A stretch of 50,570 nt of DNA, taken from the NCBI GenBank assembly GCA_934589525.1, contig CAKTOB010000019.1, positions 1 through 50,570 on the forward strand. Direction: 5' to 3'. Positions 32,421-40,659 of the stretch are shown in pieces. Numbering within the stretch: the stretch's first letter is position 1; every line of letters starts with the position of its first letter. The DNA is from an uncultured Oscillospiraceae bacterium. Lineage in GTDB: Bacteria; Bacillota; Clostridia; Oscillospirales; Oscillospiraceae. The translations under genes and the position numbers were made by a program. The notes below the pieces were generated by a model. That model saw only the letters and a list, made by a program, of their open reading frames with translations, did no database searches and was not told the DNA's origin.

Positions 32421-33572
32421 ATGAAAAAGATATTGCCCGTTTTACTGGCTTGTTTGATACTCTGGGGCTGTGGTGCCAAGGAAGCCCCCGCCCCTACTGC
32501 TGGGGTGACAGTGGCGACAGAGGCGGCAGAAACCACCGTAGCAACAGGACCCACCGTGGCAGCAGAACCCGTAGAAACAGAACCGATCCCGGAGCATTTG
32601 CAGCTTCGCCCTAAGGAAAATTACAACGTGGATGCCGAGGTCTTTTCCCACGGGGTCACATCTGCCGCCCCTGTAGAAATGGCACCGCTGGGGCTGACAG
32701 CGGAGCAGCTGCTGTCCATCCTGATACCCGAGGACACTTCCCAGCGGACGGCAGAAAATGAGGAATTCAGACGCATTGTGACCACGGAGCAGAGCAGCAG
32801 CCTGACATTCACGGATAGCTATTTCACTGCTTTCCGGGGCGGATATGAACATCAGGATTTATGGGAAATGGAGACCCTTCTGTCAGGCTGGGCCCAGGAA
32901 CACCCGGAGGACGCGGTGCATCCCCTGGATTTTATGTCCCCGGAGGAGGCTCTTCAAAAGGCAAAGGATGTATTGAAGCAGATGAACGTGGGCTATGAGC
33001 CGGTGGTGGATGTCTTTGCGGCCCTCACCGGCCCGGAGATCAACGCCTACCAGCAGGTATGCCTGGATGACCCCATGTATACGGAATTTGGAAAATTCCA
33101 CATGCTGCCGGAGCTGACGGATGCCTATGATGCCTATTATCTTCACTTTTCCTTTGCGTTCAACGGCATTCCTCTATCCCAGCCCGGTGTCATGAGCGAC
33201 ACCTACGGTGCGGTATTCGCTCCCGATGCGGCCATGCTCATCACCCGAGAGGGCATTGCGTTCTTTTCTTGCCTGGGTCTGCAAGCACTGAAGTCCGTAG
33301 GGGAACCCCAGCCCCTGATCACGGCGGAGCAGGCCATTGAAGCCATGGGGAAGGTGGTGCAGGACCGTTTTTACGACCAGGAAGTCTATAGCACTTCCCG
33401 GCTGGAACTGGGGTATCTTCCCTTGTGTGCAGAGGGAAAAACCACACTGATCCCCTATTGGGGCGTAGAAGTGCTGACCTCTCAAGTCCCAGATGACCTG
33501 CCGCCCCAATACCGCCCCCAAATCAGCAACTGGTTCAATGGCTTCACCGGTGCCTATTTTACGGATGAATAA
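32421..33572 (+). CDS. Lipoprotein of the second ECF module
   Basis: 383 aa; ATG with AAGGAGG upstream, 12 nt after the anti-sigma stop. Signal peptide MKKILPVLLACLILWGC with lipobox LWGC, then a Thr/Ala/Glu-rich linker (VATEAAETTVATGPTVAAEP) before the folded domain. PepSY-like elements (SPEEALQKAKDVLKQMNVGYEPV; TAEQAIEAMGKVV) recall the two lipoproteins at 9-12 kb, suggesting one broad family placed under different envelope-sensing systems. Exported and lipid-anchored; function unknown. Confidence 0.85.
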   Translation: MKKILPVLLACLILWGCGAKEAPAPTAGVTVATEAAETTVATGPTVAAEPVETEPIPEHLQLRPKENYNVDAEVFSHGVTSAAPVEMAPLGLTAEQLLSILIPEDTSQRTAENEEFRRIVTTEQSSSLTFTDSYFTAFRGGYEHQDLWEMETLLSGWAQEHPEDAVHPLDFMSPEEALQKAKDVLKQMNVGYEPVVDVFAALTGPEINAYQQVCLDDPMYTEFGKFHMLPELTDAYDAYYLHFSFAFNGIPLSQPGVMSDTYGAVFAPDAAMLITREGIAFFSCLGLQALKSVGEPQPLITAEQAIEAMGKVVQDRFYDQEVYSTSRLELGYLPLCAEGKTTLIPYWGVEVLTSQVPDDLPPQYRPQISNWFNGFTGAYFTDE

Positions 33573-33575
33573 GAA

Positions 33576-33652
33576 CCGCCGGGGAGCGATTCTATAAATC
33601 CATTCCGGACAACCTGATGCGGGATGTGGGCGTTTGGATCGGTATTCTGTAA
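33576..33652 (+). other. Short open fragment after the lipoprotein gene
   Basis: Reads GERFYKSIPDNLMRDVGVWIG to a stop, with no start codon or ribosome binding site. It looks like a gene 3' end left behind, but the family is not recognised. Confidence 0.25.
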
Positions 33653-33655
33653 GGC

Positions 33656-33703
33656 AAAAAGAGCTATCTGACTTTCCGCATTGGGGTCAGGTAGCTCTTT
33701 CAT
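33656..33703 (+). terminator. Terminator of the second ECF operon
   Basis: Stem AAAGAGCTATCTGAC / GTCAGGTAGCTCTTT with one G-T pair; A- and T-rich flanks make it usable from either side. Confidence 0.8.
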
Positions 33704-33820
33704 TCTAGGATTTTTAAAGGCTCTGCGCACCCGATTTGGAAGGCGGCAGAGCTTTTGCAATCAAAAACTTTCCAAACAATATTGGCATCATATGTGCAAA
33801 TGCATTTTCGTAAAAAGCCT

Positions 33821-34153
33821 TCAGTTTCTCGTCCAATCTTCTTTATGCCACTTCTCAATGACATTCTCAACCTGAGTGACCAGCTGTTCCTTGTTGGGCA
33901 TGTACTGCACATACCGGGATGCAAAAATGTTGTTAGACAGGCCGCCCAGTGCATACTCCGCTGTGACACTGTCCTTTTCCGTGCAGACCAGTTGGCATTG
34001 ATAGATTCCTTTTCATAAAATCTTCCAGTAGGTACCCAGAAGCTCGCTGTTGACCTGTCTGGCAATATTCCTCCTGAACGCATCCAGAACTGTTTTGATT
34101 TCCAGAATCACGGCAGACATCTCATTTTGCGGAATCATATCATCATTCACCAT
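33821..34153 (-). pseudogene. Internally deleted YhcG/DUF1016 nuclease-family gene
   Basis: Starts at ATG 34153 behind GGAGG with MVNDDMIPQNEMSAVILEIK followed by TVLDAFRRNIARQVNSELLGTYWKIL, the DUF1016 N-terminus. It then shifts frame into EKDSVTAEYALGGLSNNIFA and SRYVQYMPNKEQLVTQVENV...WHKEDW, the end of the PDDEXK-type C-terminal domain. Roughly 250 central residues, including most of the nuclease core, are missing. YhcG-type proteins are often found in defence and mobile islands. Non-functional remnant. Confidence 0.7.
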
Positions 34154-34194
34154 AGGATTTCCCTCCGGATTTTTGTGTATAATATAATCTCTCC

Positions 34195-34330
34195 TCAAAT
34201 AACATCTTTTGTTAATTCCATAATATCGCCTATATCACACTGCAAAGCGGTACAAATCTTCACGAGGACGTCGGTTGTGACATTTTCATTTTTTCCGAGC
34301 TTCGCCGTTCTATCCGCAGGACTCTGACAG
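34195..34330 (-). pseudogene. C-terminal remnant of an XRE-family regulator
   Basis: The minus-strand frame reads SPADRTAKLGKNENVTTDVL then VKICTALQCDIGDIMELTKD. This is the recognition-helix-to-end portion of Cro/CI-type regulators (LxKNExVTTDVLxKICxALxCDIGDIMEL). The N-terminus is lost. It lies directly upstream of the YhcG remnant on the same strand. Confidence 0.65.
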
Positions 34331-34616
34331 GCAACCCTTTTGGCGCTGTGCCGTTTTCTTTTCTCCTTGGCACGCTCATCTTGTTGCCTGCTTCCCCGGA
34401 GAAAGTATACTCTGGACGGTCATTCAGTTTTGTGGCTTTGGGATTTTCCCCCCTCACTTTACAACGGACATTTTTTCGGCATTTGTCGGCTATCCTAATT
34501 GTAAAATTTCTATGAGGTAAGCCAAAATGCTTCGTGTGCTGCTACTGTACTATACATACCAATTTAAGCCAAGCTGGCTTGCGGGGAAATATTAAATACA
34601 ATTGTTTAGGTTCTTC
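34331..34616. other. Gap with no recognised gene
   Basis: A/T-richer than the flanks, probably decayed coding sequence. No ORF with a ribosome binding site was found. The promoter at its right end is described with the next gene. Confidence 0.4.
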
Positions 34617-34680
34617 TTGACAAATGAAGCATATCTGCTACACTCGTTATCAAGGACAACCGACACAGGAGATGGCTATT

Positions 34681-35208
34681 ATGGCAATCGGTGAAAGGAT
34701 ACGTTTCATCCGCAATCTGCGGGGTATGACGCAAAAATGTCTCGGTACACTGGTCGGCTTTCCTGAGAAGACTGCCGATATTCGTATGGCGCAGTATGAA
34801 GCTGGATCACGCACCCCGAAGGAGGATCTGACCAAAGCTCTGGCACATGCGCTCGAAGTGTCGCCGCTGGCGTTGGATATTCCCGATATAGACAGTTATC
34901 TCGGGCTGATGCATACCCTGTTCGCCCTGGAGGATCGCTATGGCCTGACCATCGAGGCCAGAGACGGAGAGGTCGTTTTTCGCATTGAACCCCGGAAGGG
35001 GAAGGATGCCGCCCGTGTTTCCGAAATGGTCTACGCCTAGGCTCCCGTTGCGGAAAAGTACCGGGCCGGGGAAATCAGTAAGGAAGAATACGACAAGTGG
35101 CGCTATAACTTTCCGCAGTACGACGATACGCAGATCTGGGCCAAGGTGCCGTCGCAGGAGTTCAGCGACGCTATGGTCAAGGCGTTCAAGAACAAACTGA
35201 AAGAGTAA
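34681..35208 (+). pseudogene. XRE-family regulator interrupted by one in-frame amber codon
   Basis: ATG at 34681 with AGGAG upstream; promoter TTGACA (34617-34622), 16-nt spacer, TACACT (34639-34644). Residues 1-60 are a helix-turn-helix (IGERIRFIRNLRGMTQKCLGTLVGFPEKTADIRMAQYEAGSRTPKEDLTKALAHALEVSPLALDIP). The frame meets TAG at 35038-35040 but continues without shift to 35208, reading VAEKYRAGEISKEEYDKWRY and IWAKVPSQEFSDAMVKAFKN, the normal C-terminus of this family. The TAG probably replaced TGG (Trp). It may be a recent nonsense mutation; a shortened 119-aa protein with an intact DNA-binding domain is still possible. Confidence 0.75.
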
Positions 35209-35297
35209 TACAAACTGGGATTTATTGACGCAGGCCGACTTTGAAGCCGGAACACACTGCGCTGCGGGAACAACTGTACTTTGAGAGGACAAAAGGT

Positions 35298-35649
35298 ATG
35301 ATTATTCACGATTTCGATACTCAAACCGAACCGATGATCAGCATGAAAACTGTCTATGGAGAGCAACAGCATCTTGTCGATAAATGCCTGATCATTTACT
35401 CTAAAGTGATCCATGCTCCGTGAAACCGCAGGGCTTGTCCGCAAGAGAAAGAACGAGGGCTGCCTGGCTGTGGAGATGGAACTGGCCGGAGTTGAGGCTG
35501 TATGCAGTTTTAATCATTTTGAATTGTATGATTTTCTTGAGAGTGGAGATGTACTCGGTGAAAGCGGCTGGGATATTGAAGCCCTGCCCGCCGCCAATCA
35601 TGACCTTGGGAAGCTCATGATTGCTTTTGAGATAGTAAAAAGAATATGA
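35298..35649 (+). pseudogene. Internally deleted nucleoside phosphorylase
   Basis: The N-terminal part reads MIIHDFDTQTEPMISMKTVY and continues EQQHLVDKCLIIYSK (from 35298). Near 35415 the frame changes to the C-terminal part EGCLAVEMELAGVEAVCSFN followed by FELYDFLESGDVL and ANHDLGKLMIAFEIVKRI. VEMELAG is the substrate-binding Glu-Met-Glu motif of the PNP/UDP family. Around 120 central residues are absent. Same decay pattern (ends kept, centre lost) as the YhcG gene nearby. Confidence 0.7.
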
Positions 35650-35741
35650 AGGTGATTCCGGGCTGGAGGATAAAGGAGGAATTGGGAAGCCGAAAGTGAT
35701 TTGAGCAATAGATTGGGACTGTGAAAAGCCTGGAGGAGACA

Positions 35742-36203
35742 ATGAATTTGCTTGTTAGAAATGCGAAGAAGACAGATTATCATGCAGTCAGAAAAATAAT
35801 GAATCAGGTTCAGGAAATGCATGTGGCATGGAGACCTGATATCTATAAATCCAATGAGAATCTCATATCAGAAGATATTTTCGATCTTATGATCAGTAGC
35901 GGAAATCTATATGTTGCGGATGTAGACGGAACAGTTGCGGGGGTTCTGGAAGTAACATATAAGCATGTTGAAAGTCCCGCCCATGTTAGACGAGATGTGG
36001 TCTTTATTGAAAGTATGGCTGTTGACGCTGACTTCAGGGGAAATGGAATAGGACATCAGTTTTTTGAAAAAGTGAAAGAATTGAAGACCGTTTCAGGTTC
36101 TGATGGAATAGAACTTCAGGTAAATGCCAAGAACAATGCCGCATATGAAATATATAAGAAATATGGTTTTACAGAAAAATCAATAAACATGGAACTGCTA
36201 TAA
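35742..36203 (+). CDS. GNAT-family N-acetyltransferase
   Basis: 153 aa from the ATG at 35742, with GGAGG 5 nt upstream. Acetyl-CoA-binding motif A is FIESMAVDADFRGNGIGHQFFEKVKEL (R/Q-x-x-G-x-G/A as RGNGIG), and motif B is GIELQVNAKNNAAYEIYKKYGF. Acyl acceptor unknown. Codon use is distinctly A/T-rich compared with the core genes, suggesting acquisition from a lower-GC relative. It appears to be the only intact gene between 33.7 and 36.3 kb. Confidence 0.92.
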   Translation: MNLLVRNAKKTDYHAVRKIMNQVQEMHVAWRPDIYKSNENLISEDIFDLMISSGNLYVADVDGTVAGVLEVTYKHVESPAHVRRDVVFIESMAVDADFRGNGIGHQFFEKVKELKTVSGSDGIELQVNAKNNAAYEIYKKYGFTEKSINMELL

Positions 36204-36262
36204 TATAAGAGATAAGGATGAGGCATATACAAAGGTTATCTGAAGATGAATTCCTAACAACG

Positions 36263-36303
36263 AAAAAAGCCCTTCGCTGCATACCCACAGCGAAGGGCTT
36301 TCA
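36263..36303 (+). terminator. Terminator after the GNAT gene
   Basis: Perfect 12-bp stem AGCCCTTCGCTG / CAGCGAAGGGCT preceded by AAAAAA and followed by TTTC. Confidence 0.85.
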
Positions 36304-36394
36304 TAATATGGATCGTCTTAGCCGCAAACCGTTCAGAATGACTCCTTTGCCCCAAAACCACTTGGTACGAAGAACAAAGGGAAATCATGCGGCC

Positions 36395-36620
36395 GTTATC
36401 AAATTGTTATCAAAGGAACTATTGCGAAGCCGGAAAGCCTTGATATTGCTGGGTCTTTCGGCTTTTGTACCTCATTCCCACTCGCCAAATGAATCTCATT
36501 TCTAAACCTTTTTGTTTGGACGATTTGACTTCAATTGACATAGTTTGATTCGCATTATCCTGATCCTATGTGTTTTCTGAGTTTTTGCTATCAAAAAGCT
36601 ATCAGAGGGTGCTATCAACC
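36395..36620. other. Possible integrase attachment region: TATCAA repeats around a guaA-like core
   Basis: GTTATCAAA occurs at 36395 and 36406 (11 bp apart); GCTATCA occurs at 36587, 36598 and 36611. Between them ATTCCCACTC (36474-36483) repeats the sequence at the guaA 3' end (37682-37691). Repeated arm-type sites beside a core that matches a gene 3' end is the layout of a tyrosine-integrase att site. No integrase gene remains. The rest of 36304-36801 shows nothing coding. Confidence 0.4.
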
Positions 36621-36801
36621 AGGGAAAAACGTAGTTTTTCGTATCTGTACTATACCAGTTATCCATAAAATGCGCAAGGGCCATTTACCAAAATTCATAG
36701 TTTTTCAAATTTGGTAAATAGGATGAGGCTATAATATGTCTCATACACCCTTTCCGAACCCTGCAAAACCGATGCCATAAAACAGACCTTATACCATTTT
36801 C

Positions 36802-37143
36802 TCATACTCCTGCATGAACGGCCTGGGCGATGGAGCTTTCCACAAAGCTGTTCAGCGTCATGTTGTGGGACATGGCGGCAACCACTGCCTGCTTGTGCAG
36901 CTCCGGGGAAATGCGGACATTAAAGCTCCCTTTGTAGGCCCGCTCCGGCTCCTTGCCCTGCTGGACGCACAGCTCCAAGTAATCGTCCACCGCACCATGA
37001 AAATCCGCGATCAACTCTTGCGCGTTGTTTCCGTCATAAGAAACCAACGCCCGGATGCCCAGAACCTTGCCATAGAACAGAGCATCTTCTTCCGAAAACT
37101 CCACACTGCCGAGATAGCCTTTGTATTCCATCGTATTGTTCAT
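36802..37143 (-). CDS. hicB: HicB-family antitoxin
   Basis: 113 aa. N-terminal HicB fold (MEYKGYLGSVEFSEEDALFYGKVLGIRALVSYDGNNAQELIADFHGAVDDYLELC) and a C-terminal ribbon-helix-helix (KGSFNVRISPELHKQAVVAAMSHNMTLNSFVESSIAQAV) that binds the operon promoter. It neutralises HicA. The ATG overlaps the hicA stop (ATGA). This is the toxin-first gene order usual for hicAB. Confidence 0.92.
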   Translation of the reverse strand: MNNTMEYKGYLGSVEFSEEDALFYGKVLGIRALVSYDGNNAQELIADFHGAVDDYLELCVQQGKEPERAYKGSFNVRISPELHKQAVVAAMSHNMTLNSFVESSIAQAVHAGV

Positions 37144-37394
37144 AGAAGTCCCTCCTGTTCCAGAATTTCAATCAACTGCTTTACTTGGTACTCTAATAAT
37201 TCCTTGCGAGGATGCGGTTTATGCATCAAGATAGGAGGATGATTATCAGACACAAACATGATTCGTGAACCGCTGGTACGGCCTTTATTGGAACGCTCGT
37301 AGTGAAAATACCGCAATAAGCTCTCTGCATCATCGAAGGTAAATGTTTTGGGCTTTGCTCTTAGGCGTTCAATGAGTTTCTCTTTCTGTCCCAT
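37140..37394 (-). CDS. hicA: HicA-family toxin, catalytic-His variant
   Basis: 84 aa. Double-stranded RNA-binding-like HicA fold: LIERLRAKPKTFTFDDAESLLRYFHYERSNKGRTSGSRIMFVSDNHPPILMHKPHPRKELLEYQVKQLIEIL. Canonical HicA mRNA interferases have a His in a G-S-H-H type motif at the position read here as GSR. This Arg variant is seen in a subgroup, so RNase activity is uncertain. Promoter at 37422-37450; co-transcribed with hicB. Confidence 0.85.
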   Translation of the reverse strand: MGQKEKLIERLRAKPKTFTFDDAESLLRYFHYERSNKGRTSGSRIMFVSDNHPPILMHKPHPRKELLEYQVKQLIEILEQEGLL

Positions 37395-37421
37395 GGAATC
37401 GTCCCCTCCCTTTGCTAATTC

Positions 37422-37450
37422 ATTATACTACACCGTGATTGAGAATGCAA
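37422..37450 (-). promoter_or_regulatory. hicAB promoter
   Basis: Minus strand TTGCAT (37450-37445), 17-nt spacer, TATAAT (37427-37422), 28 nt before the hicA ATG. Confidence 0.7.
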
Positions 37451-37594
37451 CTGTTTTTAGTGACAATTTGCTGCGTACAATAAACGGTTAGATGTTTTCC
37501 CGATGATCTACTTAGCAAAATTGAAAACAATTTCAAGCGGATGCCCAGACGGCCCTTTTTGACGGAAAAGGTTTTCCCGCATTCAGGCATAATT

Positions 37595-37638
37595 AAAAAC
37601 CTCTGCCGCCCCCGATTGGGAACGCAGCAGAGGTTTTT
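37595..37638. terminator. Terminator downstream of guaA
   Basis: Stem AAAAACCTCTGC / GCAGAGGTTTTT, perfect 12 bp with flanking A and T runs; bidirectional. It ends the purine operon. Confidence 0.9.
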
Positions 37639-37679
37639 GTCATCATTAGGACTTTTTAACCCCAAGTATCACGAATTTT

Positions 37680-39218
37680 TTATTCCCACTCCACCGTTGC
37701 CGGGGGTTTGCTGGTGACGTCGTAGACGACCCGGTTGATGTGTTTTACTTCGTTGGTGATGCGGTTGGAGACGGTGGCCAGGATGTCGTAGGGGATGCGG
37801 GCCCAGTCGGCGGTCATGAAGTCGTCGGTGGTGACGGCGCGGATGGCCAGCAGGTGGTCATAGGTTCTGTGGTCGCCCATGACGCCTACGGTGCTGACAC
37901 CGGGCAGGACGCAGAAGAACTGGGCCATCTGGCTTTCGTAGCCGTTTTTGGCCATTTCATCCCGGAGTACCCAGTCGGCTTCCTGGAGGATCTTGACCTT
38001 CTCGGCGGTGACCTCCCCGATGATGCGCACGCCCAGGCCGGGGCCGGGGAAGGGCTGCCGCCAGACCAGCTCGTGGGGGATGCCCAGCTGCTCGCCTACC
38101 CGGCGAACCTCGTCCTTAAACAGGCTGGCCAGGGGCTCGATGATGTCCAGGAATTTCACATCCTCGGGCATTTTGACCTTATTGTGGTGGGTCTTGATCT
38201 TATCGGCGTTGCCCTTGCCGGACTCAATGCAGTCGGGGTAGATGGTCCCCTGGGCGAAGAAGGCGTCCTGACCGCCCTGGCGGCGGACCTCGTCCCAGAA
38301 CACCTTATAGAACTCGGTGCCGATGATTTTCCGCTTCTGCTCCGGGTCTACCACGCCCTTCAGGCACTCCAGGAAGTGCTCCTGGCAGTTGACCCGGACG
38401 AAGTGCATATCGAAAAGGCTGGTGAAGGTCTTTTCTACAAAGTCGCCCTCATCTTTCCGCATCAGGCCCTGGTCTACGAAGACGCAGGTCAGCTGGTCGC
38501 CCACGGCCCGGCTGATAAGGCCCGCAGCCACGGAGGAGTCCACGCCGCCGGAGAGGCCCAGGATGACCTTCTTATCCCCGATGCGCTCTCTCAGGGCTTT
38601 CACGGTATCCTCAATGAAGGAATCCATCTGCCAGTCGCCCTGGCACTGGCACACGTTATACAGGAAGTTTCGCAGCATCTGGTTGCCGAACTGGCTGTGG
38701 GTGACTTCCGGGTGGTACTGCACGGCGTAAATGCCCGCTGCCTCATTCTCCATGGCAGCCACCGGGCACTTATCAGTGGAGGCTGTGATTTCAAAGCCCT
38801 GGGGCAGCGCATCAATGCGGTCCGTATGGCTCATCCAGACGATGCTCTCGGCGGGTACGTCCTGGAACAGCTTGGAGCCGGGTTTTTGCAGGTTCAGCTT
38901 GATTTTGCCGTACTCGGAGGTCTCGGCGGTGATGACGGAGCCGCCGGCCATCCAGGCGGTAAGCTGGCAGCCGTAGCAAATGCCCAGAACGGGAATGCCC
39001 AGCTTCAAAACCTCCGGGTCATAGTGGGGGGAGGACATATCATAGACGCTATTGGGGCCGCCGGTGAAGATAATGCCCTTATAGCCCCGGTCCTTGATTT
39101 CCTGGGGGATGATCGCATCGTATTGTTCGATCTCCGCATAGACGTGGAGATCCCGGACGCGGCGGGCGATCAGCTGGTTATACTGTCCGCCAAAGTCCAA
39201 AACCAGAATTTTTTCCAA
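37680..39218 (-). CDS. guaA: GMP synthase (glutamine-hydrolysing)
   Basis: 512 aa, full length. Glutamine amidotransferase domain (1-~190): catalytic Cys in GICYGCQL and His/Glu in QYHPEVTHSQFG. ATP pyrophosphatase domain: P-loop GLSGGVDSSVAAGL. The dimerisation domain ends VVYDVTSKPPATVEWE. It converts XMP to GMP using glutamine and ATP. Last gene of the purC-purA-purB-guaA operon, 15 nt after purB. The 3' end (GAGTGGGAATAA on the minus strand) is a known kind of integration target. Confidence 0.98.
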   Translation of the reverse strand: MEKILVLDFGGQYNQLIARRVRDLHVYAEIEQYDAIIPQEIKDRGYKGIIFTGGPNSVYDMSSPHYDPEVLKLGIPVLGICYGCQLTAWMAGGSVITAETSEYGKIKLNLQKPGSKLFQDVPAESIVWMSHTDRIDALPQGFEITASTDKCPVAAMENEAAGIYAVQYHPEVTHSQFGNQMLRNFLYNVCQCQGDWQMDSFIEDTVKALRERIGDKKVILGLSGGVDSSVAAGLISRAVGDQLTCVFVDQGLMRKDEGDFVEKTFTSLFDMHFVRVNCQEHFLECLKGVVDPEQKRKIIGTEFYKVFWDEVRRQGGQDAFFAQGTIYPDCIESGKGNADKIKTHHNKVKMPEDVKFLDIIEPLASLFKDEVRRVGEQLGIPHELVWRQPFPGPGLGVRIIGEVTAEKVKILQEADWVLRDEMAKNGYESQMAQFFCVLPGVSTVGVMGDHRTYDHLLAIRAVTTDDFMTADWARIPYDILATVSNRITNEVKHINRVVYDVTSKPPATVEWE

Positions 39219-39233
39219 TGAGGTTCCCTCCGT

Positions 39234-40649
39234 TTATAGGTTGATCTCCGCGGTTTCCCGCTTCACGTCCGCAATCAGCGGCTGGATGCCCTTTAAGAAC
39301 CCGTCCACCTGCTCCGGACAGCGGCCCACATAGAGCTTGGGGTCCAGCAATGCTTCCATTTCCGCGGGAGTCATGCCAAATTCCTTCCGCTGGGACAGCA
39401 GCTCCAACAGATTGCAGCTTTCGCCGTTTTTCATCCGAGCCGTGGCTTCCATAGAGCAGGAGCGGATGATCTCATGCAGCTCCTGCCGGTCGCCGCCCCG
39501 CTTGACGCCCTCCATCATCAGGTTCTCGGAGGTCATAAAGGGCAGGTACTCCCGGACGGTGCGGTCCACGATTTTTTCATTGACGTGAAGGCCGTCAGTG
39601 ACGTTCTGGGCCAGACGCAGCACGGCATCGGCGCACAGGAAGCCCTCGGGCAGGGAGATCCGCCGGTTGGCAGAGTCGTCCAAGGTCCGCTCCAGCCACT
39701 GGGTGGAGGCGGTCATGGGGGCATTCAGAGCGTCGGCCATAAGGTACCGGGACAGGGAGCAGATCCGCTCGCAGCGCATGGGGTTGCGCTTATAGGGCAT
39801 GGCGGAGGAGCCGATCTGATTCTTTTCAAAGGGCTCTTCCACCTGCCGGTCGTGCTGCAGCAGCCGGATGTCGTTGGCCATGCGATAGCAGCTCTGGGCG
39901 ATGGAGGAGAGCACATTGAGAATGCGGCTGTCCAGCTTCCGGGGGTAGGTCTGGCCGCAGACGGCAAAGCACTTGTCAAAGCCAAAGTCTGCGGAGATCA
40001 TCCGGTTCATTTCGTCGATCTTGGCGGTGTCGCCGTCAAAGAGCTCTACAAAGCTGGCCTCGGTGCCGGTGGTGCCCCGGCAGCCCAGGAAGCGCATATT
40101 GTCAATGACAAAGTCCAGCTCTTCCAGGTCCGCCACCAGATCCTGCATCCACAGGGTGGCCCGCTTGCCGACGGTCACCAGCTGGGCGGGCTGATAGTGG
40201 GTATAGCCCAGGGTGGGCATGGCCTTATAGGTTTCCGCAAACTCCCGGAGATTTGCCAGGACCTTCAGCAGTTCGCCCCGGAGATAGCGCAGGCCGTCCC
40301 GGTAGATCACGATGTCGGCGTTGTCGGTCACATAGCAGGAGGTGGCACCCAGGTGGATGATGCCGGCGGCAGAGGGGGCCGCCAGGCCATAGGCGTAGAC
40401 ATGGGCCATGACGTCATGGCGCACCTGCTTTTCCCGCTGGGCAGCGGCGGCATAGTCAATATCCGTAATGTGGGCTTCCAGCTCCTCCACCTGCTCCTGG
40501 GTAATGTTCAGGCCCAGGGCATGCTCGGCCTTGGCAAGGCTCACCCACAGCTTCCGCCAGGTCTGATAGCGTACATCCTGAGAGAACAGGTGCAGCATAT
40601 ACTCCGAAGCGTATCGGGAGGACAGCGGGGATTCATAACGGTCTGTCAT
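39234..40649 (-). CDS. purB: Adenylosuccinate lyase
   Basis: 471 aa from the ATG at 40649 with AAGGAGG 5 nt upstream. Fumarase/aspartase-type fold: HLGATSCYVTDNADIVI, TLGYTHYQPAQLVTVGKR and the signature loop GSSAMPYKRNPMRCERI with the catalytic Ser. It acts twice in purine synthesis, releasing fumarate from SAICAR and from adenylosuccinate. Lies 10 nt after purA. Confidence 0.98.
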   Translation of the reverse strand: MTDRYESPLSSRYASEYMLHLFSQDVRYQTWRKLWVSLAKAEHALGLNITQEQVEELEAHITDIDYAAAAQREKQVRHDVMAHVYAYGLAAPSAAGIIHLGATSCYVTDNADIVIYRDGLRYLRGELLKVLANLREFAETYKAMPTLGYTHYQPAQLVTVGKRATLWMQDLVADLEELDFVIDNMRFLGCRGTTGTEASFVELFDGDTAKIDEMNRMISADFGFDKCFAVCGQTYPRKLDSRILNVLSSIAQSCYRMANDIRLLQHDRQVEEPFEKNQIGSSAMPYKRNPMRCERICSLSRYLMADALNAPMTASTQWLERTLDDSANRRISLPEGFLCADAVLRLAQNVTDGLHVNEKIVDRTVREYLPFMTSENLMMEGVKRGGDRQELHEIIRSCSMEATARMKNGESCNLLELLSQRKEFGMTPAEMEALLDPKLYVGRCPEQVDGFLKGIQPLIADVKRETAEINL

Positions 40650-40659
40650 AGGGGCCTCC

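Noticed and set aside
36502..36684. 60-codon minus-strand ORF near the att-like region
   Set aside because: No ribosome binding site and no family resemblance; lies in repeat-bearing non-coding DNA.
37740..39221. 493-codon open frame antisense to guaA
   Set aside because: GC-rich shadow of guaA with no ribosome binding site and low-complexity Gly/His/Val content; similar shadows over purB, purA, ldh, htpG, argS and the ABC genes were also dropped.
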